Assembly: GCA_025363155.1 (NCBI GenBank)
Contig: JANYEL010000084.1
Span: 1 to 44,833 of the forward strand
DNA: 44,833 nt
From: Moraxellaceae bacterium
Lineage (GTDB): Bacteria; Pseudomonadota; Gammaproteobacteria; Pseudomonadales; Moraxellaceae
Direction of reading: 5' to 3'
The notes below the pieces were generated by a model that did not search any database, was not told where the DNA came from, and saw only the letters and a program-made list of their open reading frames with translations. The number at the start of each line of letters is the position of its first letter. The first letter of the stretch is position 1. This document shows positions 11,601 to 17,216 of this stretch, piece by piece. A program made the position numbers and the translations under genes.

Positions 11601-14600
11601 ATTCACGACAGTAGCAGTGTCGCGCCACAAGACGGCGGCCTCGCAGTTCGAATCCAAGCCGAAAATGGCAGCGATGGACTCGTGGGTGTTGAAAGTCGTG
11701 CGGATGATGAAGGCACCGTGTTTGTTGCAAGTGGTGCAGGGACAACGTTCGACGTTCGTGATGTTAATGGACAAGCACTGGGTCACTTCGCCAGCGTCGT
11801 ACTCGGTTCTGCGGGTAATGACAGCGTCGACATCAGTAGCACAACTGGCGACACCTACTTAAATGGTGGTCAAGGTAACGATACGCTGATCGGTGGCAGT
11901 GGCAACGATGTTCTGACTGGTGGTACAGGCACAGACATCCTGAAAGGTGGCTTGGGCAACGATACCTACATCCTCGATATCGACCGTGACACCGTGACAG
12001 AACTTGCAGATCAAGGCACCGATCTAGTCCTGTCTTCAATCAACTACACCTTGACAGACAATGTTGAAAACCTCACATTCCTAGGTTCTGCTGCTCTAAA
12101 CGGCAACGGCAATAATCTGGACAACATCATCATTGGTAACAGTGGTAACAACACCCTGAATGGTCAAGCAGGTAATGATTTCATTGCGGGTGGAGCGGGT
12201 GTTGATTATCTCTTTGGTGGTTTAGGTAACGATACGCTGACGGGTGGAACAGGCCTTGATGCGCTGTATGGTGGAACAGGTAATGATACCTACATTCTCG
12301 ATATTGACCGCGATAACGTCATTGAGCTGGCTGGAGAAGGCACGGATCTAGTCCTTGCCTCAATCAACTATTCACTGACTGCAAATATTGAAAACCTGAC
12401 CTTAGTTGGCGCTGCTGCCATAAATGGCAATGGCAACACAAAGGACAACATCATCGTTGGTAATAGCGGTAACAACACCCTCGGTGGTTTAGCGGGGAAT
12501 GACACCCTGACTGGTGGTGCAGGTGCAGACATTCTGTTGGGTGGGTTGGGTAACGACACCTACATTTTAGATATTGATCGCGATACCATCACTGAGCTTG
12601 CAGGCGAAGGAACAGACACGGTTCTATCAGCGATCAACTACTCACTGACTGACAATGTTGAAAACCTTACCTTGACGGGTACTGCTGCCCTGGACGGCAA
12701 TGGTAACATTCTGGACAACGTCATCATTGGTAACAGTGGTAACAACATTCTTGGTGGTTTAGCGGGCAATGACACTCTGTCTGGTGGCGCTGGCGCTGAT
12801 TATCTCTATGGTGGTTCAGGTAACGACACGCTGATCGGTGGATTAGGTGCTGACGTCCTAATAGGTGGTTTGGGCAATGACACTTATATCCTTGATGTTG
12901 ATCGTGACACCGTGACTGAACTGTTAGATGAAGGCATTGATACCGTCGTAGCGTCGATTAGTTACTCATTGACTGCAAATGTTGAAAACCTCACTTTGAC
13001 TGGTACTACTGCCCTGAACGGCAATGGTAATGCACTGGACAACATCATTCTGGGTAACAGTGGCAACAACGTACTTGACGGTAAGGCTGGTAACGACATC
13101 ATCAACGGTGGTGCTGGCAATGACACCTTGAAAGGCGATTTAGGTAACGACACAGCAAGCTATAGCAATGCTGCATCGGCTGTTCAAGTCAGTCTAATCA
13201 CCAACGTTGCAACAGGGGGTGATGGTACCGATAGTCTGTCTGGCTTCGAAAATCTCCAAGGATCAGCCTACAACGACACATTGATTGGGGATGCACAAGA
13301 CAACCGACTCGATGGCGGTGCAGGCGATGACACCCTCACAGGTGGCGCAGGTAATGACACCTATGTCGTCGATAGCCTCAATGACATCGTCAATGAAAGT
13401 GTCAGTGGCATCGATACCGTCGAATCATTAGTGAATAACTATGTATTAGGCAACACGCTTGAAAATATCACCTTAATCGGCAGTGCTAATCTGACAGGTA
13501 CAGCGAACGCGTTCGACAATATCTTGACGGGCAATAGCGGGAATAACACCCTCTATGGCTTGGCGGGTAATGACACCCTCACGGGTGGTACGGGCGCTGA
13601 CGTATTGGTCGGTGGTCTAGGCGATGATACCTATATCATGGCAGTAGACAGCGATACCGTAGTCGAAGTTGCGGGCGAAGGCACAGATACCGTACTCACC
13701 GCAGTCAACCATATCCTCGATGCCAATATCGAGAATCTGATTGTGACGGGTACAGCCGCAGTGAACGCCAGTGGTAATGACAGCGACAATATGATCACCG
13801 GTAACAGTGGTGTAAACATTCTCTCTGGCATGGGCGGTAACGACACATTTGTTGGCGGAGAAGGTATCGATACGCTCAAAGGCGGCTTAGGCAATGACCT
13901 CTACATCCTTGATGTTGATCGTGACAACATCGTTGAGTTGGCAGGAGAAGGAACCGACACCGTTCAAGCCTCTATCTTCTATTCACTCACAGCCAATGTC
14001 GAAAACTTGACCATAACGGGCATAGCCAATACTAATGGTAATGGTAATGATACAGATAACATCATTCTGGGTAATAGTGGCAACAACATGTTGGGTGGCT
14101 TGGGCGGCAACGACACGCTGATCGGTGGCGCTGGCAACGATCTCCTGTATGGTGGTTCAGGCAATGACACATTGATCGGTGGCGTTGGCAACGATCTACT
14201 GTTTGGTGGTGCAGATGATGATACTTATATCCTAGATAATGACCGTGACACCGTGGTTGAGTATGCAGGTGAAGGGATTGATAACGTACAGTCAATCGTC
14301 AATTACTCGCTGACCAACAATGTAGAAAACCTGACCTTAATCGGAACAGCCAATATTAACGGTAATGGTAATGATCTAAACAACATCATTATAGGTAATA
14401 GTGGTAATAACGTACTGGGTGGCTTTGCCGGAAATGACACGTATAGCTTGACGCGTAACAGCGGCAGCGACACTCTGGTTGAGAACGATGCTACGGTTGG
14501 GAATACGGATGTTCTGCAGTTTGCGAGTGATGTTCGTGCAGACCAAATCTGGTTCCGTCATGTTGGTAACGATTTAGAAGTGGATATCATAGGAACCACG

Positions 14601-14810
14601 AACAAAGCATTGATCAAAGATTGGTATGCGGGCTCACAAACGCATATTGAGCAGTTTGTATCAGGCGATGGGAAAGTACTGACGGATAATCAGGTTCAGA
14701 ACTTGGTGAATGCGATGGCGAGTTTAAGTCCGACGGCACCAGCGACAACGGATCTATCGGCGAGCAATCAGACGACTTTGAATCCAGTGTTTGCCGCTAA
14801 TTGGTCTTAA
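2631..14810 (+). CDS. Giant RTX repeat adhesin, 4059 residues, type I secreted
   Basis: The product is a giant surface or extracellular adhesin built from tandem domains. In order: an N-terminal jelly-roll-like domain (about residues 1-170), a cadherin-like domain (175-275), eight cadherin-like modules of 120-126 residues ending in a VNDAP-type motif (278-1656), VCBS-like modules (1657-2834), another cadherin-like domain (2835-2930), a linker, and an RTX region with GGxGxDxx calcium-binding nonapeptides (about 3074-3937). It ends with a C-terminal domain of HCBP-related type that should carry the secretion signal. There is no Sec signal peptide, as expected for type I secretion, and I see no LapA-like N-terminal retention module. 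I noticed only one cysteine (in GGCFVIDP). The gene is monocistronic, with an AGGAA site, a long leader and a strong terminator. No ABC transporter, membrane-fusion protein or TolC gene lies in the window. The family call is secure; ligand and surface anchoring are unknown. Confidence 0.92.
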   Translation: MTTIYTADFNDGSGNANLDGTSTSGLWHLSTGRGNQAGHSADDSLYFGQGENINGGGNFDAGTVSGNVLTPIISLGSGASSLSFNYFLQTEHGANTSSPYDRASVAISQNGGSFTTLISSLPDANAWTAQTINLSAYAGSNIQLRFSFATGDNIANNFEGFYLDDIQVTSTGVGAVSDTDGAGNTVAENATNGTLVGVTASAANIDVGPAVTYTLSNSAGGCFVIDPNTGVVTVANASLLDFETATSKSITVLATNSNGATNSKVFTIGVSNVNEAPAGTDKTITINEDNTYTLTQADFGFSDPADLGANSFLSVIVVPPSTGSLKLNGTSVMAGQSVLVTDIVANKLTFTPAANANGINANFSFFVKDNGGTASGGIDTDQTANTITFNVNSVNDAPAGTDNNIIMQEDAFYLFHASDFGFTDVNDSPQNAFSSVVVQLPSTGTLYFNGVAVGATTTVTLTDINLGKLSYAAGANVSGNASSTLNFQVQDNGGTANGGVNTDPTANVLTIDVIAINDAPVAANSTVTALEDTAYVFATADFGFSDPVDAASGSGANNLLNVIIQQPTAGTLSLNGTVLTGTNTISAADIAAGKLTFIAASNVNGAGYANFAFKVQDDGGVGFGGVDTSATTKTITVNVTSVNDSPTGANSTVSTLEDTAYVFTTANFGFADATDAGSTAGANSLLNVIVQLPTAGTLSLNGIALTATTSVSVVDIAAGKLTFIAAADANGSGYANVAFNVQDDGGTSNSGVDTSATSNTITIDVTAVNGVDDSVTITEDDTTTTYDVLANDPAVAGILQIGANGGGVSNGTNLSYQYLFPNLNSTYYSENITVNSGVETSSGYGGGAGAFNVDVTATQMIITFTANSGFNGAANFNGFAIKDVTNNLQAISSATLNSGPLTAGAVTFDQDAVYVNWAGLNFNAGDTIVIDLVTGAVPTVDSPTGYSFTASDFTATVDVNNKISVTLGSAFQTLTTGKNAVIHVPYSVAAPNGGTMQAIYDLTVTGVNDAPSGTDKTITTNEDVVYTLTQADFGFSDIDFGVLQAVTINTLPTAGSLLLNGVAVTNGQSIQATDIAANLLTFVPVAEANGTGYDSFTFQVQDNDGTTGGGIDTDATANTITFNVNSVNDAPTAADATVTTLEDTAYVFSAADFGFADATDGSSTAGANSLQNVIVQLPTAGTLSLDGTVLTASTSVSAADIAAGKLTFLADANANGAGYANVVFNVQDDGGTADSGVDTSLASNSITINVTSVNDSPTGANATVSTLEDTAYVFTAADFGFADATDAGSTADANSLLNVIVQVPTAGTLYLAGTALTATTSVSAADIALGLLTFAADANANGAGYANVVFHVQDNGGTANGSAVVQTTLTFDGAGTLSDLYPDPYAGNGDTYAQGGYTITVGAGQHIDSEDGNGIFFHNGSANQTYDNWARLTADNGGVFNLESFVLNNGQGGEVRTSLNPGTVFTYAAGSNAVSFQGVQWVEFSPLGDGSSDGNQIYLDTIVVSSGVAIDTSVASNTITIDVTSVNDAPLGTDSTITAEEDIAYVFSAADFGFTDPTDASSTAGTDNLKNVIVHVPTAGTLSLNGVALTVTTTVSVADINAGLLTFLAAANANGAGYANLVFNVQDDGGVVNSGADTSVTPNTLVIDVTAINDAPIINAADSTGAVIEDFAVVAGNITDTGAISFDDIELTDSHTLTVTAAAGNTLAGVLTASITDPATGVGDGTIVWHYTLSNADAQQAAAGQTYQEHYTIAIDDGNGGVTNQVITIGVNGRNDAPIAVNDTATIFEDAPAIAGNVLTNDTDVDLGAVKSVNQIRKGSTEGSGTLGVLGSALTGLYGSLTLNANGSYSYTVNSTNPAVNTLAVGQTLTESFNYRLSDGFVTDRAVLNITIQGTNDAPVVAAALSTTVAEGDLASTFNLLAGASDVDNSETAILRVVHATYSVDGTATGNSGSDLPAGVSLSGSNLLIDPTNSAYDYLAVGQQAVIVVSYDVQDAQGATVTQTATLTITGTNDTPVVAAPLTTTVAEGDSASTINLLLGASDVDTGETATLSVVNATYSVDGAATGNSGSDLPAGVSLSGSDLTIDPANSAYDYLAIGQQAVIVATYQVQDAQGATVTQTATLTIEGTNDTPVVAAALSTTVAEGDPSSSFNLLAGASDVDTGETATISVDNVTYSVDGTATGNSGSDLPAGVSLSGSDLVIDPTNSAYDYLAVGQQAVIVVNYVVQDIHGAAVAQTATLTITGTNDAPVVAAPLSTTVAENDSASTINLLVGASDVDTGETATLSVVNATYSVDGAATGNSGSDLPAGISLSGSDLTIDPANSAYDYLAVGQQAVIVATYQVQDAQGATVTQTATLTVTGTNDAPVVAAALSTTVAENDPASTFNLLAGASDVDTGETASLSVINASYSVDGTATGNSGSDLPAGISLSGTDLLIDPTDSAYDHLAVGEQTTIVVTYVIQDAQGATVNQTATLTVTGTNDAPTISTASSTGVVIEDFAVVGGNISDTGIIIFDDVDLTDAHTTTVVADSGNILGGVLSATIINSATGVGDGTVQWIYTLSNVAAQQVGVDQVVFEQFTVTVSDGHGGTVDQVINVAVGGQNDAPVVTGPISTTVAEGDPASTYSLLTGASDVDTGDTLSIDNVTFSVDGTATGNSGTDLPAGISLSGTDLLIDPTDSTYDHLAVGEQATIILNYTIQGSEGEMIAQTATLTITGTNDAPVVAAALSGSVTEGDAPAATFDLLVGASDVDTGETATLSVANISYSVDGVATANPAGVSLSGNVLSIDPANSGYDYLAVGQQAVIVATYEVQDAQGATVTQTATYTITGTNDAPVITSGATGNINEGAASIGAVVYTATVTDELLDTHTYSLTGADAGAFTIDALTGVVTLNGAADFETTPSYQFNVIATDNNGLTATKAVTINVNDIYGTTIIGTPNPDTYVLNLDTATINEELPYLVNLGASLDTLVINTAATEVRLTLTASEVGNGNIHDSSSVAPQDGGLAVRIQAENGSDGLVGVESRADDEGTVFVASGAGTTFDVRDVNGQALGHFASVVLGSAGNDSVDISSTTGDTYLNGGQGNDTLIGGSGNDVLTGGTGTDILKGGLGNDTYILDIDRDTVTELADQGTDLVLSSINYTLTDNVENLTFLGSAALNGNGNNLDNIIIGNSGNNTLNGQAGNDFIAGGAGVDYLFGGLGNDTLTGGTGLDALYGGTGNDTYILDIDRDNVIELAGEGTDLVLASINYSLTANIENLTLVGAAAINGNGNTKDNIIVGNSGNNTLGGLAGNDTLTGGAGADILLGGLGNDTYILDIDRDTITELAGEGTDTVLSAINYSLTDNVENLTLTGTAALDGNGNILDNVIIGNSGNNILGGLAGNDTLSGGAGADYLYGGSGNDTLIGGLGADVLIGGLGNDTYILDVDRDTVTELLDEGIDTVVASISYSLTANVENLTLTGTTALNGNGNALDNIILGNSGNNVLDGKAGNDIINGGAGNDTLKGDLGNDTASYSNAASAVQVSLITNVATGGDGTDSLSGFENLQGSAYNDTLIGDAQDNRLDGGAGDDTLTGGAGNDTYVVDSLNDIVNESVSGIDTVESLVNNYVLGNTLENITLIGSANLTGTANAFDNILTGNSGNNTLYGLAGNDTLTGGTGADVLVGGLGDDTYIMAVDSDTVVEVAGEGTDTVLTAVNHILDANIENLIVTGTAAVNASGNDSDNMITGNSGVNILSGMGGNDTFVGGEGIDTLKGGLGNDLYILDVDRDNIVELAGEGTDTVQASIFYSLTANVENLTITGIANTNGNGNDTDNIILGNSGNNMLGGLGGNDTLIGGAGNDLLYGGSGNDTLIGGVGNDLLFGGADDDTYILDNDRDTVVEYAGEGIDNVQSIVNYSLTNNVENLTLIGTANINGNGNDLNNIIIGNSGNNVLGGFAGNDTYSLTRNSGSDTLVENDATVGNTDVLQFASDVRADQIWFRHVGNDLEVDIIGTTNKALIKDWYAGSQTHIEQFVSGDGKVLTDNQVQNLVNAMASLSPTAPATTDLSASNQTTLNPVFAANWS
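3462..7598 (+). repeat. Eight tandem cadherin-like modules of the adhesin (with two interruptions)
   Basis: Module starts after each NDAP/NDSP motif are at 3462, 3825, 4191, 4569, 5664, 6024, 6402 and 7221. Uninterrupted units are 360-378 bp (120-126 residues). Each contains an EDxxYxxxxADFGF(S/A/T)D segment, a PTAGTLxLNGxxLT segment, an AAGKLTF segment and a VQDDGGT..DT segment. The fourth and fifth are separated by a 241-residue region (4941-5663). The seventh carries an inserted domain. Confidence 0.85.
6714..7158 (+). other. Foreign domain inserted inside the seventh cadherin-like module
   Basis: In sister modules the VQDDGGT segment is followed directly by SGVDTS. In this copy about 148 residues lie between NGGTANG and SGVAIDTS. 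The insert begins QTTLTFDGAG, contains GGYTITVGAGQHIDSEDG and NGIFFHNGSANQTYDN, and ends with GNQIYLDTIVV. It resembles beta-sandwich (jelly-roll) domains found in exported proteins with short C-terminal sorting tags. Edges are good to a few codons. Confidence 0.7.
8328..10082 (+). repeat. Five exact 351-bp VCBS-like repeats
   Basis: Units start at 8328, 8679, 9030, 9381 and 9732, each exactly 351 bp (117 residues), with no length change. Each holds TVAE(G/N)D, GASDVD, YSVDG(T/A)ATGNSGSDLP, DP(T/A)xSAYD and a QTATLT(I/V) end. Units 2 and 4 share features (AAPL, AATGNSG, DPANSAYD, VATYQV) that units 1, 3 and 5 lack (AAAL, TATGNSG, DPT, VV.Y). Related shorter units follow at 10449 (345 bp) and 10794 (339 bp). 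Confidence 0.9.
11850..14440 (+). repeat. RTX calcium-binding repeat region of the adhesin
   Basis: Clusters of GGxGNDTLxGGxGND nonapeptides alternate with about 60-residue spacers of the form DTYILDxDRDTVxELAxEGTD...NVENLTLxGxAxxNGNG...IIGNSGNN. The DTYILD-type segment occurs eight times (near 11962, 12290, 12556, 12882, 13357, 13626, 13897, 14221). RTX nonapeptides fold as calcium-filled beta-rolls outside the cell and drive type I secretion. Confidence 0.9.
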
Positions 14811-14830
14811 CGGTTAAGTTAAGTTGAAGC

Positions 14831-14861
14831 AAAAAAAGCCATCAAATGATGGCCTTTTTTA
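14831..14861 (+). terminator. Rho-independent terminator of the adhesin gene
   Basis: A perfect 7-bp stem (GCCATCA 14838-14844, TGATGGC 14847-14853) is flanked by an A run and followed by TTTTTT. It lies 21 bp after the adhesin stop and is probably active in both directions, also serving the convergent luxR-type gene about 107 bp away. Confidence 0.85.
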
Positions 14862-14967
14862 TTGAGGGAGATTTGAATGATGAATATATTGCTGGGTTTT
14901 ATTCCTAGGCATAAACCTACTAAGTCCAACTCTTGAAAATTTTGACTGGGGAATTTACTGACAATAC

Positions 14968-15678
14968 TTATAAGAAGCCGAGTAGGGCAGCTTTGACCGT
15001 TGCAGAGATTTTATTTGTTGCATTCAGTTTTAGCATGGCATTAGCAATATGGAAATTGATCGTCCGTTCCGATGCATTTAAAATACAGGAAATCTCATAG
15101 GAAGTTTTCCCTTCAGCAGTCCAGCGTAGCACTTCGACCTCACGTTTTGTGAGCTGAGCATGAGACTCTGGGATATGTTTGTCGTGCACCATCTTTGAAA
15201 TGGCAATATGAGCTGTTTGCGCTAACCAAAACATCTCGAGATAATTGCTTTTCATTTCACTATCTGAGATTGATTCATTCGAACGGGCCAGTGTCAGCAT
15301 GCCTTGTGCGCCATTTGCATCACGACAGGATTGCACCCATCCATGATGAAGACCGTATGAAGTCGCATCCTCCCATAAATCGCGTGCAGAAGAAAATAAT
15401 GGATCTGACCAAATGATCGGTTGCAAAGAGTGCATACAATGCTGAACAGTCGGATCAACCATAAAATAATTTTTATCAGCGTAGGTACGTTGCCAATCTT
15501 CAGAATAGTTGTTTAGCATCACGATTTTTGGCTCCGCAATTGCTAAAGGAATGCGAAGACCATAGGCGCAATAATCAAATCCTAGTTTGCCTGCGAGACG
15601 CTTAACTTCTTCATATATTTCTTGTTCTGAAGATAAGTTGGATAGTGATGAGAGTTGATCTTCTTGCCAAATTTTCAT
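14968..15678 (-). CDS. abaR: LuxR-family acyl-homoserine lactone receptor, AbaR-like
   Basis: This is a quorum-sensing transcription factor of 236 residues from the ATG at 15678. The N-terminal autoinducer-binding domain has the conserved ligand-pocket residues W62, Y66, D75, P76 and W90. The C-terminal GerE-type helix-turn-helix (about 170-236) shows LTKREVEVLRWTAEGKTSYEI with the conserved Glu, Leu and Gly. The start MKIWQEDQL matches the beginning of Acinetobacter AbaR as I recall it. A longer frame back to 15762 adds 28 residues unlike the family and runs over a palindrome, so I reject it. It is divergent from the regulator and synthase genes, as in the Acinetobacter locus, and convergent with the adhesin. 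It should bind the lux-box-like sites at 15775 and 16304 when bound to a long-chain acyl-HSL. The symbol is by similarity. Confidence 0.9.
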   Translation of the reverse strand: MKIWQEDQLSSLSNLSSEQEIYEEVKRLAGKLGFDYCAYGLRIPLAIAEPKIVMLNNYSEDWQRTYADKNYFMVDPTVQHCMHSLQPIIWSDPLFSSARDLWEDATSYGLHHGWVQSCRDANGAQGMLTLARSNESISDSEMKSNYLEMFWLAQTAHIAISKMVHDKHIPESHAQLTKREVEVLRWTAEGKTSYEISCILNASERTINFHIANAMLKLNATNKISATVKAALLGFL

Positions 15679-15728
15679 GATCTTACTCTTAATTCCTTTT
15701 GTTGTTCTTAAAATTAATATTAGAGCAT

Positions 15729-15745
15729 ATGGTATCTGATACCAT
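15729..15745. promoter_or_regulatory. 17-bp perfect palindrome in the luxR-type leader
   Basis: ATGGTATC-T-GATACCAT is a perfect inverted repeat around one central base. It lies 51 bp upstream of the luxR-type start and 30 bp from the first lux-box-like site. It could be an operator for the receptor gene. It differs in sequence from a lux box. Confidence 0.5.
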
Positions 15746-15774
15746 CGGGTACGTGTTTTCAATTATGTGACAAA

Positions 15775-15794
15775 ACCTGTCAGATCTAACAATA
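15775..15794 (+). promoter_or_regulatory. Lux-box-like site 1
   Basis: ACCTGTCAGATCTAACAATA fits the classic lux-box shape, with a full left half and six of eight dyad pairs in the CTGT...ACAA core. It lies in the divergent region between the receptor gene (start 15678) and the AbaM-like gene (start 15855), where AHL-bound LuxR would be expected to act. Confidence 0.6.
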
Positions 15795-15854
15795 CTGCAT
15801 TAAGTGATTAACGTGTAAAGTTAAATCCAAAAGTTGCCGATTATCGAGAAGACG

Positions 15855-16301
15855 ATGAACAAAGACAACCTTGTCACACATTTAACAGTTCAGCAAGAGA
15901 CACAAGACCTTATTATGAGACTTTCTGATGATGGGTTTGTCAGAATGGCCTTCAGCGAGCTGATGAAGACATCTTTATCGCACTTAGTATCTATTAATGA
16001 AGAAACTAGTTTTTCAGCGCCATACACACATATTTTTGGATATACCGAGTGGGTTAGCTTGACGACGCCAGTCATTAGCGTGGGCTGGGATTGGAAGCTA
16101 AGCCATGATGATCGATTTATTAAAATTGTGCGAATTGGTCAGCCGCGTAGTAATTTAATGTTCTTGGATTACATGCAATGCGATATTGGAATGGATAATA
16201 CTGAGATGTTGATTAATCAGAAGATTGATATGATTGCTTGGGAAATGATCGTGAAGGAGCAGATATTTAAACTAGATAGTATGGTACTTAGCTACTCGTA
16301 A
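15855..16301 (+). CDS. abaM: RsaM/AbaM-like quorum-sensing modulator
   Basis: The product has 148 residues with no signal peptide or membrane segment. It lies between the divergent receptor and the synthase gene, the position of abaM in Acinetobacter and of rsaM-type genes in Burkholderia. Those proteins dampen or balance AHL production. In the sequence I see the tryptophan-rich centre of that family (FGYTEWVS, then VGWDWKLSHD), followed by a segment reading RSNLMFLDYMQCD. The start ATG at 15855 has only a weak site (GAGAAG). A TTG at 15834 would add seven residues and is less likely. The family call is mainly from position plus these weak motifs, so it is less certain than its neighbours. 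Confidence 0.7.
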   Translation: MNKDNLVTHLTVQQETQDLIMRLSDDGFVRMAFSELMKTSLSHLVSINEETSFSAPYTHIFGYTEWVSLTTPVISVGWDWKLSHDDRFIKIVRIGQPRSNLMFLDYMQCDIGMDNTEMLINQKIDMIAWEMIVKEQIFKLDSMVLSYS

Positions 16302-16303
16302 CA

Positions 16304-16323
16304 ACCTGTCAAGATTAGCAGTT
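16304..16323 (+). promoter_or_regulatory. Lux-box-like site 2, upstream of the synthase
   Basis: ACCTGTCAAGATTAGCAGTT starts three bases after the stop of the AbaM-like gene and 65 bp before the synthase ATG. The core CTGT-N8-GCAG has five of eight dyad pairs, and its left half shares ACCTGTC with site 1. It would allow AHL-dependent transcription of the synthase separately from the upstream gene. Confidence 0.55.
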
Positions 16324-16387
16324 ATCTGTGCGCGATAATTAATGTGAAATGCAACCTCGAATTCAATTTTTTTCGGGGTCTGTGCAT

Positions 16388-16948
16388 ATGGATATAATTA
16401 CAGGCAATTCAGCAAATCTATCAGGAAATTTATACACTAGAGTTGCTAACTATCGGCATAAAATATTTATTGAGCGCCTAGGATGGGAGCTTAAAACTAA
16501 GAATAATGAAGAGTTAGATCAGTTTGATCGACCCGATACCATCTACATCATCGCCCAAGATCAAAATGAGCAAATACAAGGGTGTGCACGCCTATTGCCC
16601 ACTGATAAGCCTTATTTATTAGGCGAAGTTTTCCCTCAGTTAATTCCCGCTGGCTTACCACTACCCAACTCAAGTGAGATTTGGGAGTTATCGCGTTTCG
16701 CAGCTGTCGATCTTGCGAATGAAAACTCAGCAGCGGTTGGTCAGTTTTCATCATCTATTGCAGTAGGTTTATTGCAAGCTGCGATAGATTGTGCTGCGGC
16801 TCAGGGCGCTAAGCGCATAATCACTGTTTCACCTGTAGGCGTAGAGCGGTTACTTCGTAAAGCGGGATTTAATGCCCATCGTGCGGGTCCCCCAATAATT
16901 ATTGATGGTTACCCATTGTTTGCTTGTTGGATTGAAGTTGCTCCATAA
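16388..16948 (+). CDS. abaI: LuxI-family acyl-homoserine lactone synthase, AbaI-like
   Basis: This enzyme makes an acyl-homoserine lactone from S-adenosylmethionine and an acyl-ACP in the cytoplasm. From the ATG at 16388 it has 186 residues, close to the 183 I recall for AbaI. All conserved LuxI residues are present: R23, F27, W33, D44, D47, R68, E100 and R103. Motifs include NNEELDQFD, CARLLPT, YLLGEVFPQL, EIWELSRFAAVD and GVERLLRKAGF-AHRAGPP. An earlier ATG at 16349 lacks a ribosome site, while GGGGT lies upstream of 16388. By analogy to AbaI the product may be a 3-hydroxy-C12 type signal, but acyl chain choice cannot be read here. It is downstream of the AbaM-like gene with a lux-box-like site in the gap, consistent with positive feedback. 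Confidence 0.93.
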   Translation: MDIITGNSANLSGNLYTRVANYRHKIFIERLGWELKTKNNEELDQFDRPDTIYIIAQDQNEQIQGCARLLPTDKPYLLGEVFPQLIPAGLPLPNSSEIWELSRFAAVDLANENSAAVGQFSSSIAVGLLQAAIDCAAAQGAKRIITVSPVGVERLLRKAGFNAHRAGPPIIIDGYPLFACWIEVAP

Positions 16949-17078
16949 AAGAAATCTAATGAACAAATAAGTCATGAAGTAGGATGCTGAAATTGACTGA
17001 ACGAGCAGAAATGAGCATAAAAAGAACTTGTTAAAACAAGAACTAATCTTATAAGAAGACTCATGTAAATTTTCTCTA

Positions 17079-17107
17079 GAAGTACTCGTTATAATGGCGA
17101 GTACTTC
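17079..17107 (+). promoter_or_regulatory. Perfect 10-bp inverted repeat around a TATAAT hexamer
   Basis: GAAGTACTCG (17079-17088) and CGAGTACTTC (17098-17107) flank a nine-base centre that includes TATAAT (17090-17095). No T run follows, so it is not a terminator by itself. The layout resembles an operator over a -10 box, but no good -35 hexamer is visible. A terminator lies 45 bp downstream. Confidence 0.4.
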
Positions 17108-17151
17108 AGGAGTATTTTAGAAAATCATTCACTTTGGATTCAGCTTTATCG

Positions 17152-17182
17152 AAAAAAAGACCAAATATATCGGTCTTTTTTC
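17152..17182. terminator. Bidirectional terminator between synthase and DUF3108 genes
   Basis: AAAAAAGACC and GGTCTTTTTT form a 10-bp stem with a nine-base loop. A and T runs on both sides make it usable from both strands: for the minus-strand DUF3108 gene (stop at 17217) and for plus-strand transcription from the synthase side. Confidence 0.75.
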
Positions 17183-17216
17183 ATTTATCTGTTTTGTGGA
17201 ATTTACAAAAACTCAA

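Noticed and set aside
15679..15762. 28-residue N-terminal extension of the receptor
   Set aside because: It does not match the family, runs through a perfect palindrome, and the internal start MKIWQED fits AbaR-like proteins.
17027..17040. CTTGTT/AACAAG hairpin after the AHL synthase
   Set aside because: The loop would be only two bases and no T run follows, so it is not a credible terminator.
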